From Nocardioides alkalitolerans (lineage in GTDB: Bacteria > Actinomycetota > Actinomycetes > Propionibacteriales > Nocardioidaceae): 64,000 nucleotides of DNA. The stretch's first letter is position 1. The number at the start of each line of letters is the position of its first letter. This document shows, in pieces, positions 18,760 through 27,126 of the stretch. The position numbers and the translations under genes are program-made. The stretch is from NCBI GenBank assembly GCA_038184435.1, contig CP116227.1:2571501-2635500 (forward strand), given 5' to 3'. Below the pieces are notes generated by a model, which worked only from the letters and a program-made list of their open reading frames with translations, was not told where the DNA came from and ran no database searches.

Positions 18760-20359
18760 GGGTCGGCTCGCCGTCGACCTGGCGCCACACGGCGAGCGGG
18801 TTGTCGTCGGCCACGACCGGCGGGAGCAGCGCGGCCGGGACGTCCTGGTAGGCCACCGGTCGCAGGAAGCGCTCGATGGCCAGCGTGCCCACCGACGTGC
18901 TGCGCCCGTCGGAGGTGGCCGGGAACGGGCCGCCGTGCACGACGGCACGCCCGACGTCGACCCCGGTCGGCCACCCGTTGAAGAGGATGCGACCGACCTT
19001 GTCCTCGAGCACGGGCAGCAGTCGCGCGGCCAGGTCGTGGTCGGTCTCCACGGCGTGGACGGTGGCGGTGAGCTGCCCCTCCAGCTCCCCGGCGATCGCG
19101 ACGAGCGTGTCGGCGTCGTCCGCGACGACCACGACCGACGACGAGCCGAAGTTCTCCTGGGCCAGGGTGGGGTCGGCGGCGAAGGCCTTGGCGGGCACGG
19201 TGACGACGAGGGCCTGGCCCGCGGTCGGGGCGTCGTCCGCCGGCTCCTGGCCGCGGCCGACCACCTGCACGCCGTCCGCGCGGCCGAGACGGTCCAGCCC
19301 GGCCTCGTAGGCCGCGTGGATCCCGGGCGTCAGCATCGTCTGCGCCGGGCAGGCGGGCAGCGCCTCGGCGACCCGGCCGAGGAACGCGTCGAGCTCGGGG
19401 CCCGCCACGGCGAGCACCAGGCCCGGGCTGGTGCAGAGCTGGCCGGCGCCGGTGGTCAGGGACGCGACGTACCCCTGCGCCACGCCGGCCGCGTCGGTGG
19501 CCAGGGCGCCCGGGAGGAGGAACACGGGGTTGATGCTCGACATCTCGGCGTAGACCGGGATCGGGACCTCGCGGCGCGCGGCGGTGTCCACGAGGGCGAG
19601 GCCCGCACGGCGCGACCCCGTGAAGCCGACCGCCTTGATCGCCGGGTGGGCGGCCAGGGCGGTGCCGACGACGGGACCCTCGCCGTACACCATCGAGAAG
19701 ACGCCCTCGGGCAGGCCCGCGGCGGCGACGGCCGCCGCGATCGCGCCGCCGACGAGCTCGGACGTGCCGGGGTGGGCCTCGTGCGCCTTGACGACGACCG
19801 GGCAGCCCGCGGCCAGGGCCGAGGCGGTGTCGCCGCCGGCCACGGAGAACGCGAGCGGGAAGTTGCTGGCGCCGAAGACGGCGACAGGCCCCAGCGGGAC
19901 CTTGCGCTGGCGCAGGTCGGGACGCGGCAACGGTGTGCGGTCCGGGAGGGCGGGCTCGACCCGTACGCCGTGGAAGGAGCCGTCGCGCACGACGGAGGCG
20001 AAGAGGCGGAGCTGCCCCGCGGTGCGGCCGATCTCGCCGCGCACGCGGGGCTCCGGCAGGCCCGTCTCGAGCAGCACCTGCGCGACGAGGACGTCCCCGA
20101 GCGCCTCGATGCCGTCGGCGATCCCCTCGAGGAACGCTGCCCGGTCCTCCGGACCGGTCGCGCGGTAGACCGGGTGCGCCCGCGCGGCGAGCGAGGCGGC
20201 GATGTCGACCTCCGCGGCCGTGCCGAGGCCGTAGGCCGGACCGACCTCCTCGCCCGTGCGGGGGTCGACGGCACGCACGGTGCCCGCCTCCCCGCGCACG
20301 CGGCGCGCACCGAGGAACATCTCACCGGTCAGCCCGGGGGCCGCCTGCGGCGTGGTCAT
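18752..20359 (-). CDS. 2,5-dioxovalerate (alpha-ketoglutarate semialdehyde) dehydrogenase
   Basis: A 535-residue NADP-type aldehyde dehydrogenase of the ketoglutaric semialdehyde group (KGSADH type III). The general-base Glu is in [17 protein letters not shown] and the catalytic Cys in [12 protein letters not shown]. The cofactor region reads [40 protein letters not shown], characteristic of this branch. It oxidises 2,5-dioxopentanoate from KdgD to 2-oxoglutarate, feeding the TCA cycle. Located 2 bases after kdgD and overlapping gudD by 8 bp, it completes the three-step route. Confidence 0.93.
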   Translation of the reverse strand: MTTPQAAPGLTGEMFLGARRVRGEAGTVRAVDPRTGEEVGPAYGLGTAAEVDIAASLAARAHPVYRATGPEDRAAFLEGIADGIEALGDVLVAQVLLETGLPEPRVRGEIGRTAGQLRLFASVVRDGSFHGVRVEPALPDRTPLPRPDLRQRKVPLGPVAVFGASNFPLAFSVAGGDTASALAAGCPVVVKAHEAHPGTSELVGGAIAAAVAAAGLPEGVFSMVYGEGPVVGTALAAHPAIKAVGFTGSRRAGLALVDTAARREVPIPVYAEMSSINPVFLLPGALATDAAGVAQGYVASLTTGAGQLCTSPGLVLAVAGPELDAFLGRVAEALPACPAQTMLTPGIHAAYEAGLDRLGRADGVQVVGRGQEPADDAPTAGQALVVTVPAKAFAADPTLAQENFGSSSVVVVADDADTLVAIAGELEGQLTATVHAVETDHDLAARLLPVLEDKVGRILFNGWPTGVDVGRAVVHGGPFPATSDGRSTSVGTLAIERFLRPVAYQDVPAALLPPVVADDNPLAVWRQVDGEPTRD

Positions 20360-20361
20360 GC

Positions 20362-21273
20362 TCAGATCACCTTCTTGACGAGGTCGGTCAGCTCGGACAG
20401 CTCGGCGTCGGTCAGGTCCGTCAGCGGCGGTCGCACCGGTCCGGCCGGACGCCCGGCCGCGGTCAGGCCGGCCTTGACGATGGAGACGCCGTAGCCGGCC
20501 TGGCGGTCGCGGATCCCGATGTAGGGGACCACGAAGTCGCGCAGCCGGGCGAGGACGCCCTCACGGTCGCCGCTGCGCACCGCCCGGTAGAAGTCGGTCG
20601 CCCACGCGGGGGCGAAGTTGAAGATGGCCGACGAGTACGTCGTCACGCCGAGCTCCAGGTAGGGCAGCGCGTAGGTCTCGGCGGTCGGCAGGCCACCGAT
20701 GTAGACCAGCCGGTCGCCGAGGCGCGCGTTGAGCGTGGCCAGCAGGTCGATGTCGCAGATGCCGTCCTTGAAGCCGATGAAGTTGGGGAACTCCTCCGCC
20801 AGGCGCTCGACCGTCGCCGCCGAGTAGCGGGCGTTGGCGCGGTGGTAGACCACGACGCCGATGTCCGTCGAGGCGCAGACCCGGGCCGTGTGCTCGTAGA
20901 GGCCCTGCTCCGGCAGCTCGGTGAGGTACGGCGGCAGCAGCAGCACGCCGTCGGCGCCCGCGGCGGCCGATGCCTGGGTGAGGGCGACGGCCTGCGTCGT
21001 GCCGTAGCCCGCCGCACCCATCACGGGGATGTCGGTGATCTCGTCCACGGTGGCGCGCACGACGGTGTCGACCTCCGCGTGCGTCAGCGAGAAGAACTCG
21101 CCCGTGCCGCCGGCGGCGAAGAGGCCGGCGACGTCGTAGTCGGCGAGGTGGCGCAGGTGCTCCCGGTACGACGCCTCGTCGAACCGGAGGTCGGCCGTCG
21201 TGTGGGTGACGGGGAAGGAGAGCAGGCCGGCGCCGAGCGCGGTGCGCAGCTCGTCGGGGGCGTAGCGGCTCAT
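20362..21273 (-). CDS. kdgD: 5-dehydro-4-deoxyglucarate dehydratase
   Basis: A 303-residue DHDPS/NAL-family class I enzyme. The Schiff-base Lys is in [10 protein letters not shown], the proton-shuttle Tyr in [11 protein letters not shown], and the substrate-binding [10 protein letters not shown] loop is at about residue 57. It decarboxylates and dehydrates 5-dehydro-4-deoxyglucarate to 2,5-dioxopentanoate, the common product stream of the glucarate and galactarate dehydratases flanking it. It starts 39 bases after the upstream dehydratase and is followed after 2 bases by the semialdehyde dehydrogenase. Confidence 0.95.
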   Translation of the reverse strand: MSRYAPDELRTALGAGLLSFPVTHTTADLRFDEASYREHLRHLADYDVAGLFAAGGTGEFFSLTHAEVDTVVRATVDEITDIPVMGAAGYGTTQAVALTQASAAAGADGVLLLPPYLTELPEQGLYEHTARVCASTDIGVVVYHRANARYSAATVERLAEEFPNFIGFKDGICDIDLLATLNARLGDRLVYIGGLPTAETYALPYLELGVTTYSSAIFNFAPAWATDFYRAVRSGDREGVLARLRDFVVPYIGIRDRQAGYGVSIVKAGLTAAGRPAGPVRPPLTDLTDAELSELTDLVKKVI

Positions 21274-21312
21274 CGGGGTGCTCCTAGGAAGACGGTGAGG
21301 TGGGACGGGAGA

Positions 21313-22524
21313 TCAGGGACGCTGGCCGAACTCGGCACTCGCGACGGTCCACGCGCGGGCCTGCTCGGTCAGGGTGAAACCGAGGCCGGGGCGGTCCGAG
21401 ACGTACATGCGGCCGTCCCGGGTCTCCAGCTGCTCGTTGAAGAGGGGCGCGAGCCAGTCGAAGTGCTCGACCCACGGCTCGATCGGGTACGCCGCGGCGA
21501 GGTGCACGTGGATCTCCATCGCGAAGTGCGGGGCGAGGTCGAGGTGCTGGGCCTCGGCGAGCGTCATCAGCTTCAGGAACGGCGTGATCCCGCCGATCCG
21601 CGGCGCGTCGGGCTGGATGATGTCGTGGGCCCCGGCCTCGATGAGGCGGACGTGCTCGGCGACGCTGGTCAGCATCTCGCCCGTGGCGATGGGCGTGTCG
21701 AGGCTCCGGGCCAGGTTGGCGTGGCCCTCCGCGTCGTACGCGTCGAGGGGCTCCTCGATCCAGACCAGGCCGAACTCCTCGAAGAGGCGTCCCATGCGCA
21801 TCGCGGTGGCGCGGTCCCACTGCTGGTTGGCGTCGACCATGAGGGGGACGTCGGGGTCGAGCGCCTCACGGACGGCGGTCACGCGCGCGACGTCGGTGCG
21901 CCAGTCGGGCTGGCCGACCTTCAGCTTGATGGCACCGATGCCGCTGGCGAGCGAGGCGCCCGCGTTCTCGATGACCTGCTCGATCGGCGTGTGGAGGAAG
22001 CCCCCCGAGGTGTTGTAGGTGCGCACCGAGTCGCGGTGGGCGCCCAGCAGCTTGGCGAGGGGCAGGCCGGCGCGCTTCGCCTTGAGGTCCCACAGCGACA
22101 CGTCGATCGCCGCGATGGCCTGGGTCGCGAGGCCGCTGCGGCCGACCGAGGCGCCGGCCCACGTCAGCTTCGTCCAGATCTTGCCGATGTCGGAGGGGTC
22201 CTCGCCGATCAGCACGGGGGCGATCTCGGAGGCGTGCGCGAACTGGCCGGGGCCGCCGGCGCGCTTGGAGTAGGAGAACCCGACGCCCGTGTGGCCGCCC
22301 TCGGTGGTGATCTCGGCGACGAGGAAGACGACCTCGGTCATGGGCTTCTGGCGGCCCGTCAGCACCTTCGCGTCGCTGATCGGGGTCGCCAGCGGCAGCA
22401 CCACCGAGGAGAGCGCGACGTGCGCGATGCGATCGACGGTGGCCGGCCCGGCCTGCGCGGCGATGACCGCGGCGTCAGGGGCGGCGAGCGCGCTCGTCGG
22501 CGTGGCCGTGGCGGTCGAGGTCAT
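21313..22524 (-). CDS. L-talarate/galactarate dehydratase (enolase superfamily)
   Basis: A 403-residue mandelate-racemase subgroup enzyme. The KxK base is in AIKLKVGQPD. Metal ligands lie in MVDANQQWD, VWIEEPLDAYD and TGEMLTSV. The His-Asp dyad is in IIQPDAPRIGG and LAPHFAMEIHVHLAAAYP, the last block being typical of talarate/galactarate dehydratases. It makes 5-dehydro-4-deoxyglucarate from galactarate, joining the GudD branch at KdgD. The N-terminal 35 residues are Ala/Thr-rich and poorly conserved. First gene of the six-gene operon; its promoter matches tctC (see 22561-22616). Confidence 0.9.
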   Translation of the reverse strand: MTSTATATPTSALAAPDAAVIAAQAGPATVDRIAHVALSSVVLPLATPISDAKVLTGRQKPMTEVVFLVAEITTEGGHTGVGFSYSKRAGGPGQFAHASEIAPVLIGEDPSDIGKIWTKLTWAGASVGRSGLATQAIAAIDVSLWDLKAKRAGLPLAKLLGAHRDSVRTYNTSGGFLHTPIEQVIENAGASLASGIGAIKLKVGQPDWRTDVARVTAVREALDPDVPLMVDANQQWDRATAMRMGRLFEEFGLVWIEEPLDAYDAEGHANLARSLDTPIATGEMLTSVAEHVRLIEAGAHDIIQPDAPRIGGITPFLKLMTLAEAQHLDLAPHFAMEIHVHLAAAYPIEPWVEHFDWLAPLFNEQLETRDGRMYVSDRPGLGFTLTEQARAWTVASAEFGQRP

Positions 22525-22560
22525 GCGGTCCTCCGGGGGCGTGTGGTGGGCGACACACTG

Positions 22561-22616
22561 ACCCTAGGAAGACACCGCCATTCCCGTCCAACACTTCTCC
22601 GGCATCCTGCGATACC
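22561..22616 (-). promoter_or_regulatory. Galactarate dehydratase operon promoter with LysR-type dyad
   Basis: On the minus strand: GGTATCGCAGGATGCC (22616-22601), 9 nt, TTGGAC (22591-22586), 19 nt, TAGGGT (22566-22561), about 36 bases before the start codon. The dyad core, the 9-nt and 19-nt spacings and both hexamers are identical to the tctC promoter, while the intervening bases differ. CTCCGG/CCGGAG (22597-22602, 22617-22622) flanks the dyad. Confidence 0.7.
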
Positions 22617-22625
22617 CCGGAGGCA

Positions 22626-23489
22626 TCACACGCCGCGGTCGAGCAGTGCCTCCAGCACCGTGACGACGCCGGCCTCGGTGTGCGCCGGCGCGAGGTGGGC
22701 CGCGCGCTCCTTCACCGTCGGGTGGGCGCCCGCCATCGCGAACGAGGCCGCCGCCTCGTCGAGCATCTCCAGGTCGTTGAGGTAGTCGCCGAACGCCGCG
22801 GTCTGCGCCCGCGTGACGCCGAGCGCCTCCTGCAGCCGCTGCACCGCCGCACCCTTGTGGACGCCGGCGACCATCACGTCGGCCCAGCGCGTGCCCGACA
22901 CGACGACCTGGTGGTCGCCGACGAACCCGGCGAGCGCGTCGGCGACGACCTGCGGGTCGTGGGCGTCGTTGATCGCGACCTTGACGATCTCGTCGTCGAC
23001 CGCGCCGAGGTCGTCGACGAGCTCGCGCGCGGCGTAGTACCGGTCCACCTCCGCGAGGAACGCGGGGTCGTCACGCTCGACGTACGCCGCCCGCTTGCCG
23101 CACAGCACCACCCCGGCGTCGCGGTCGGCGACGACCTCGCGCAGCGTGGTCACGAGGTCGGCCACCACGGCGGGATCGATCGCCGTGGACGACACCTCCT
23201 CGTCGTCGCGCACGACGTAGGCACCGTTCTCGGCGATGAAGACCATGCCGTCGGCGGCGCGGTCGAACATGCGGCGCAGCGTGGCGTACTGCCGACCGCT
23301 CGCCGGCGCGAACGCCACCCCGGCCGCCGCCAGCCGGTCCAGCAGCGGCCACAGCGCGTCGGGCACCTCGCCGTCGCCGTCGAGGAGCGTGCCGTCCATG
23401 TCGACGACCGCGAGCCGCAGCCCGTCGGGCATCATGGGGAGGTCGAGCGTGCGGGCGTCGGGCTGGGTGGTCGTGTCGAGCTCGGTCAC
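22626..23489 (-). CDS. HAD-superfamily (Cof-type) phosphatase
   Basis: A 287-residue HAD hydrolase of the IIB/Cof type. Motif I is VVDMDGTLLDGDG, motif II Ser in PASGRQYATL, Lys of motif III in HKGAAVQRLQEALGV, and motif IV FGDYLNDLEMLDEA. The C2-type cap lies between them. These enzymes dephosphorylate sugar phosphates, FMN or related metabolites. The start is set at GTG 23489 (MTELDTTTQ) with purines upstream; ATG 23437 would also keep the whole domain. It lies 41 bases after the NmrA-like gene on the same strand. Confidence 0.88.
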   Translation of the reverse strand: MTELDTTTQPDARTLDLPMMPDGLRLAVVDMDGTLLDGDGEVPDALWPLLDRLAAAGVAFAPASGRQYATLRRMFDRAADGMVFIAENGAYVVRDDEEVSSTAIDPAVVADLVTTLREVVADRDAGVVLCGKRAAYVERDDPAFLAEVDRYYAARELVDDLGAVDDEIVKVAINDAHDPQVVADALAGFVGDHQVVVSGTRWADVMVAGVHKGAAVQRLQEALGVTRAQTAAFGDYLNDLEMLDEAAASFAMAGAHPTVKERAAHLAPAHTEAGVVTVLEALLDRGV

Positions 23490-23530
23490 CCCCTCAGCCT
23501 CACACGGGCGCGGCGGGCGGGGCGAAACGC

Positions 23531-24433
23531 CTACGCCCCCCGCAGCACCGCCGCGAGGTCGAGCGGCGCGCGGTCGGTGAGGAGGCGGACGTCGTCGCTC
23601 ACCGCGGCGAGCTCGCCGGAGCGGATGGCGGTGTAGGTGGAGACCCACGCGTCGTACTGCCAGTCCGGCGCCTCCCACCGTCGGCGCGACGCGTAGGCCT
23701 CCTCGTCCGTCTCGTCGTGGAACGTCGTCGGGCGGCCCGTCACCTGGGTGATGACCTCCGCCGCCTCGGTCAGCGTGATCGCGGCGGGCCCGGTCAGCTC
23801 GTAGGTGCGCCCCGCGTGCGCCACCGGGTCGAGCAGCACCTCCGTCGCGGCGCGGGCCACGTCGGCCCGGGCGACCGCAGCGACCCGCCCGTCGCCCGCC
23901 GGTCCGCGGAGCACGCCGTCGTCGCCCACGAAGAGCGGCAGCACGTCGAGGTAGAAGTTGTCGCGCAGGAAGGTCCAGGCCATCCCGCTGGCCCGCAGGT
24001 GCTCCTCGGTGGCGTGGTGGTCGCGGCCGAGCGTGAACGTGCAGTCGGGCGCGGCCGCGGCGAACGACGTGTAGACGACGTGCTGCACCCCGGCCGCGGC
24101 GGCCGCGTCGACGAACGCCCGGTGCACGGCCACGCGGTCGGCGGTCTCGCCGGCCGACACCATGAGCAGCGTCTCGACGCCCTCGAGCGCCGCGCGCGCC
24201 CCGGCCGGGTCGGCGTAGTCGCAGGCCAGCGGCACGGCGCCGGGCAGGTTCGGCACGCGGCTGGGGGTCCGCGCCAGCAGCCGCTGCGGTACGCCGCGGC
24301 CCGCCAGGTCGCGGGCGACGAGGCTGCCGACGGCGCCGGTCGCCCCGGTGACGCCGATGCTGGGCAGGACGGTGGGGTCGGGCCGGGGGTCGGGCCGGGG
24401 GTCGGGCGCGGGGTCGGGCGCAGAGGTGCTCAC
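23531..24433 (-). CDS. NmrA-like NAD(P)-binding protein
   Basis: A 300-residue atypical short-chain dehydrogenase of the NmrA/HSCARG type. The nucleotide motif GVTGATGAVGSLVARDL is preceded by a Pro/Asp repeat (PDPAPDPRPDPRPDP) encoded by tandem GGGTCGGGCCGG-type units. YTSFAAAAPD and the ELTGPAAITLTEAAEVI region match quinone-oxidoreductase-like members. It may sense NADP(H) redox state or reduce quinones; no catalytic YxxxK is evident. GTG 24433 overlaps the AraC regulator stop by 4 bp. Confidence 0.82.
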   Translation of the reverse strand: MSTSAPDPAPDPRPDPRPDPTVLPSIGVTGATGAVGSLVARDLAGRGVPQRLLARTPSRVPNLPGAVPLACDYADPAGARAALEGVETLLMVSAGETADRVAVHRAFVDAAAAAGVQHVVYTSFAAAAPDCTFTLGRDHHATEEHLRASGMAWTFLRDNFYLDVLPLFVGDDGVLRGPAGDGRVAAVARADVARAATEVLLDPVAHAGRTYELTGPAAITLTEAAEVITQVTGRPTTFHDETDEEAYASRRRWEAPDWQYDAWVSTYTAIRSGELAAVSDDVRLLTDRAPLDLAAVLRGA

Positions 24434-25458
24434 CCGCCCAGCCTCCCCGATGACGCACGCGCACGCACGGTCCGCGGCGCGGCGTCCCACCACCGTCGGG
24501 CGGCGCGGGACAGCGCGGACTGCTCCGCGAAGCCGACCATGGCCGACACCTGGGCCAGGGGCAGGTCGGTGCCGGTGAGGAGACGCTGGGCCTCGCCGCG
24601 CCGTACCTCGTCCACCAGCGCCCCGAACGTCGTGCCCTCCGCCTCGAGCCGCCGCTGCAGCGTGCGGTGGTGGACGGCGAGCAGCCGAGCGACGGCGGCG
24701 ATCTCGACGCTGCCCGTGCCGAGCGACTCGCGCACGGCCGCGCGCACCCGGGCGCTCGTGCCCCCACCGCTCCCCGGCAGCGGCGCCTGCGCGGCGAGGT
24801 GGGCGAGCGCGAGACGCCGCAGCGTCGCGTTCACCCCCGCGAGCCGGTGCCCCGCGAGGGCCTGCGGGATCCGCAGCACGGCCGCCGTCCCGGGCGCCTC
24901 GAAGGTGACGGGGGCGCCGTAGGCCGCCTCGTACGCCGCGGGCTCGGCCGCCGGCCGGTAGGGCAGCTCCACGCCGAGCAGTCCGTAGGGCCCGCCGTGC
25001 AGGTAGGTGATGACGCCGTGGGCGAAGGCCAGGCCCATGTCGGTGCCCTGCACGAGGCCCTCGCCGGCGGGCCCGTAGTGCAGTCCCGCGACGCCCCGCT
25101 CCCCCTGCGGGTCGTCGCCGAGGCGCACGCTGAGGGAGCCGTTGTGCACGAAGAGGTAGCGCGACGTGCAGTCGAGCGCGTCGCCGAGCGTCGGCGAGTG
25201 CTGGATCGCGACGGCCAGCGAGCCCAGCGTCGTGATGTCCTGGCGGCCGGCGATGCGGAGGCCGAGGTCGGCCCGCCCCAGGTCGTGCGCGGCGAGCTCG
25301 AGCAGCTGGGCGGCCGCCTCGTCCCGCACGAGCACGTCGTCGGCCAGCAGGGCGTCGGGGCGCAGGCCGACGGCGCGGGCGTACGCCGCGGGGTCGCCGC
25401 CGTGGACGGTCACCTCGTCGGCGAACCCGCGCAGGGCGGCCGAGCGGATGTAGCCCAT
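24430..25458 (-). CDS. AraC-family transcriptional regulator
   Basis: A 342-residue regulator with an N-terminal arabinose-binding-like sensor domain (about residues 20-200; FADEVTVHGGDPAAYARAVGL, LGLRIAGRQDITTLGSLAVAI) and a C-terminal double HTH (VARLLAVHHRTLQRRLEAEGTTF, QVSAMVGFAEQSALSRAARRWW). Related proteins control alkane, ketone or lipid-linked monooxygenases. Start ATG 25458 has GGAGG upstream. It is divergent from the EthA-like monooxygenase, and the 21-bp-phased direct repeat in the shared promoter region is its likely operator. Confidence 0.9.
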   Translation of the reverse strand: MGYIRSAALRGFADEVTVHGGDPAAYARAVGLRPDALLADDVLVRDEAAAQLLELAAHDLGRADLGLRIAGRQDITTLGSLAVAIQHSPTLGDALDCTSRYLFVHNGSLSVRLGDDPQGERGVAGLHYGPAGEGLVQGTDMGLAFAHGVITYLHGGPYGLLGVELPYRPAAEPAAYEAAYGAPVTFEAPGTAAVLRIPQALAGHRLAGVNATLRRLALAHLAAQAPLPGSGGGTSARVRAAVRESLGTGSVEIAAVARLLAVHHRTLQRRLEAEGTTFGALVDEVRRGEAQRLLTGTDLPLAQVSAMVGFAEQSALSRAARRWWDAAPRTVRARASSGRLGG

Positions 25459-25474
25459 CGTCACCTCCGAGGAG

Positions 25475-25512
25475 TGTCGCGTCAGGACAAGATCATGTCG
25501 CACCAGGGCAAG
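25475..25512. promoter_or_regulatory. Direct repeat operator between AraC and monooxygenase genes
   Basis: Two copies of TGTCGCNNCAGGNCAAG lie at 25475-25491 and 25496-25512, in the same orientation with starts 21 bp apart (two helical turns). This is the geometry used by AraC-family proteins. The gap is only 87 bases between divergent starts, so the site would cover both promoters. Confidence 0.65.
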
Positions 25513-25545
25513 TTTCGGACCGCCCCGGGGAGCACCATCGACACC

Positions 25546-27126
25546 ATGAGCACTCCCACCGACCGCTCCACCGGTCCGACCCCCGAGCACGTCGACGTCG
25601 TCGTGGTCGGCGCCGGGCTCTCCGGCATCGGCGCGGCGTACCGCCTGCAGACCGAGCGACCGGGCACGAGCTACGTCGTGCTCGAGGCCCGCGAGGCGAT
25701 GGGCGGCACGTGGGACCTGTTCCGCTACCCGGGCGTGCGCTCCGACTCGGACATGTACACGCTCGGCTACTCCTTCAAGCCCTGGCGCGACGGCCGCTCG
25801 CTCGCCGACGGGCCGTCGATCCTGCGCTACATCGAGGAGACGGCCAGCGAGTTCGGCATCGACGAGCACATCCGCTACTCCTCCCGCGTCGTCGCCGCCG
25901 ACTTCGACACCGCGACGTGCCGCTGGACGGTCGAGGTCGAGGACCCCCGCACCGGCGAGCGCCGCTCGCTGACCTGCGGCTTCCTCTACTCGTGCGCCGG
26001 CTACTACGACTACGACGAGCCCCACCACCCCGACCTGCCGGGCCTCGAGAAGTTCGCCGGCCAGGTCGTCCACCCGCAGTTCTGGCCCGAGGACCTGTCC
26101 TACGCGGGCCAGCGCGTCGTCGTCATCGGCTCCGGCGCCACCGCGGTCACCCTCGTGCCGGCGATGCTCGCCGACGAGAGCGGGAACGGCGGCAGCGGCC
26201 CCGCCGGCCACGTGACGATGCTGCAGCGCACCCCGACCTGGATCAGCGCCGTGCCCCGCGTCGACCGCAACGCCGAGCGGCTCAAGCGCGTCCTCCCCCC
26301 GGCCGCCGCGCACCACGCGATCCGCGCGAAGAACATCGCGTTCTCCACGGCCTTCTACCAGTTCTGCCGCCGCCGCCCGCAGCAGGCGCGGAAGCTGCTC
26401 ACCGGGCTGACGACGAAGTTCCTCGGCGACCCGCAGCTCGTCGCCGACCACTTCACGCCGACCTACGACCCGTGGGACCAGCGCCTGTGCGCCGTCCCCG
26501 GCGGCGACCTGTTCAAGGTCATCAAGAGCGGCGCGGCCGAGGTCGTCACGGACCGGATCGCCTCGTTCGTGCCCGAGGGCATCCGGCTCGAGTCCGGCCG
26601 CGTGCTGGAGGCCGACGTCGTCGTCACCGCCACCGGCCTGCGCCTGCGGGCCTTCGGCGGTATCTCCCCGAGCGTCGACGGGGTCGAGGTGACGCTCCCC
26701 GAGCAGCACACCTGGAACGGCGCCATGGTCACGGGCATCCCCTCCTTCGCGGTCTGCATCGGCTACACCAACGCCTCCTGGACGCTGCGCGCCGACCTCA
26801 CCCACCGCCTCGTGTGCAAGGTGCTGGCCTGGACCGAGGAGCAGGGGTACGCCGCGGCCGTCCCCACCCCGGACGGCGACCTCGGCTCGCGTCCGCTGCT
26901 CGACCTGGCCGCGGGCTACGTGCAGCGCTCCATCGACGCCTTCCCGCGCCAGGGCGACAAGGCGCCGTGGCGCGTGCGCCAGAACTACGTGCTCGACGCG
27001 GCGACGACGCTGCGCAGCGACCTGGGTCGCACGCTCACGGGTCTGCGACCGCGACCGAGGGCCGTGCCCGCTGCGACCGACACCGCTGCGACCGACACCG
27101 CCGAGCCCGGGCTGGTCGACGCGTGA
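25546..27126 (+). CDS. EthA-like flavin-dependent Baeyer-Villiger monooxygenase
   Basis: A 526-residue FAD/NADPH monooxygenase. It shows VVVVGAGLSGIGAAYRL (FAD site), GGTWDLFRYPGVRSDSDMYT, the Baeyer-Villiger fingerprint FAGQVVHPQFW (FxGxxxHxxxW) and a second Rossmann motif VVIGSGATAVTLVPAML. As I remember it, the sequence follows Mycobacterium tuberculosis EthA through the YTNASWTLRADL and PWRVRQNY blocks. It inserts oxygen next to a ketone to give an ester, or oxidises sulfur. ATG 25546 is used; ATG 25495 lies inside the operator. The hydrolase immediately downstream would cleave the ester product. Confidence 0.92.
   Translation: MSTPTDRSTGPTPEHVDVVVVGAGLSGIGAAYRLQTERPGTSYVVLEAREAMGGTWDLFRYPGVRSDSDMYTLGYSFKPWRDGRSLADGPSILRYIEETASEFGIDEHIRYSSRVVAADFDTATCRWTVEVEDPRTGERRSLTCGFLYSCAGYYDYDEPHHPDLPGLEKFAGQVVHPQFWPEDLSYAGQRVVVIGSGATAVTLVPAMLADESGNGGSGPAGHVTMLQRTPTWISAVPRVDRNAERLKRVLPPAAAHHAIRAKNIAFSTAFYQFCRRRPQQARKLLTGLTTKFLGDPQLVADHFTPTYDPWDQRLCAVPGGDLFKVIKSGAAEVVTDRIASFVPEGIRLESGRVLEADVVVTATGLRLRAFGGISPSVDGVEVTLPEQHTWNGAMVTGIPSFAVCIGYTNASWTLRADLTHRLVCKVLAWTEEQGYAAAVPTPDGDLGSRPLLDLAAGYVQRSIDAFPRQGDKAPWRVRQNYVLDAATTLRSDLGRTLTGLRPRPRAVPAATDTAATDTAEPGLVDA

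Noticed and set aside
18760..18948. N-terminal extension of glucarate dehydratase from an upstream ATG at 18948
   Set aside because: The extra residues are Arg/Ser/Pro-rich, overlap the aldehyde dehydrogenase coding sequence and are absent from the family; GTG 18759 gives the normal N-terminus.
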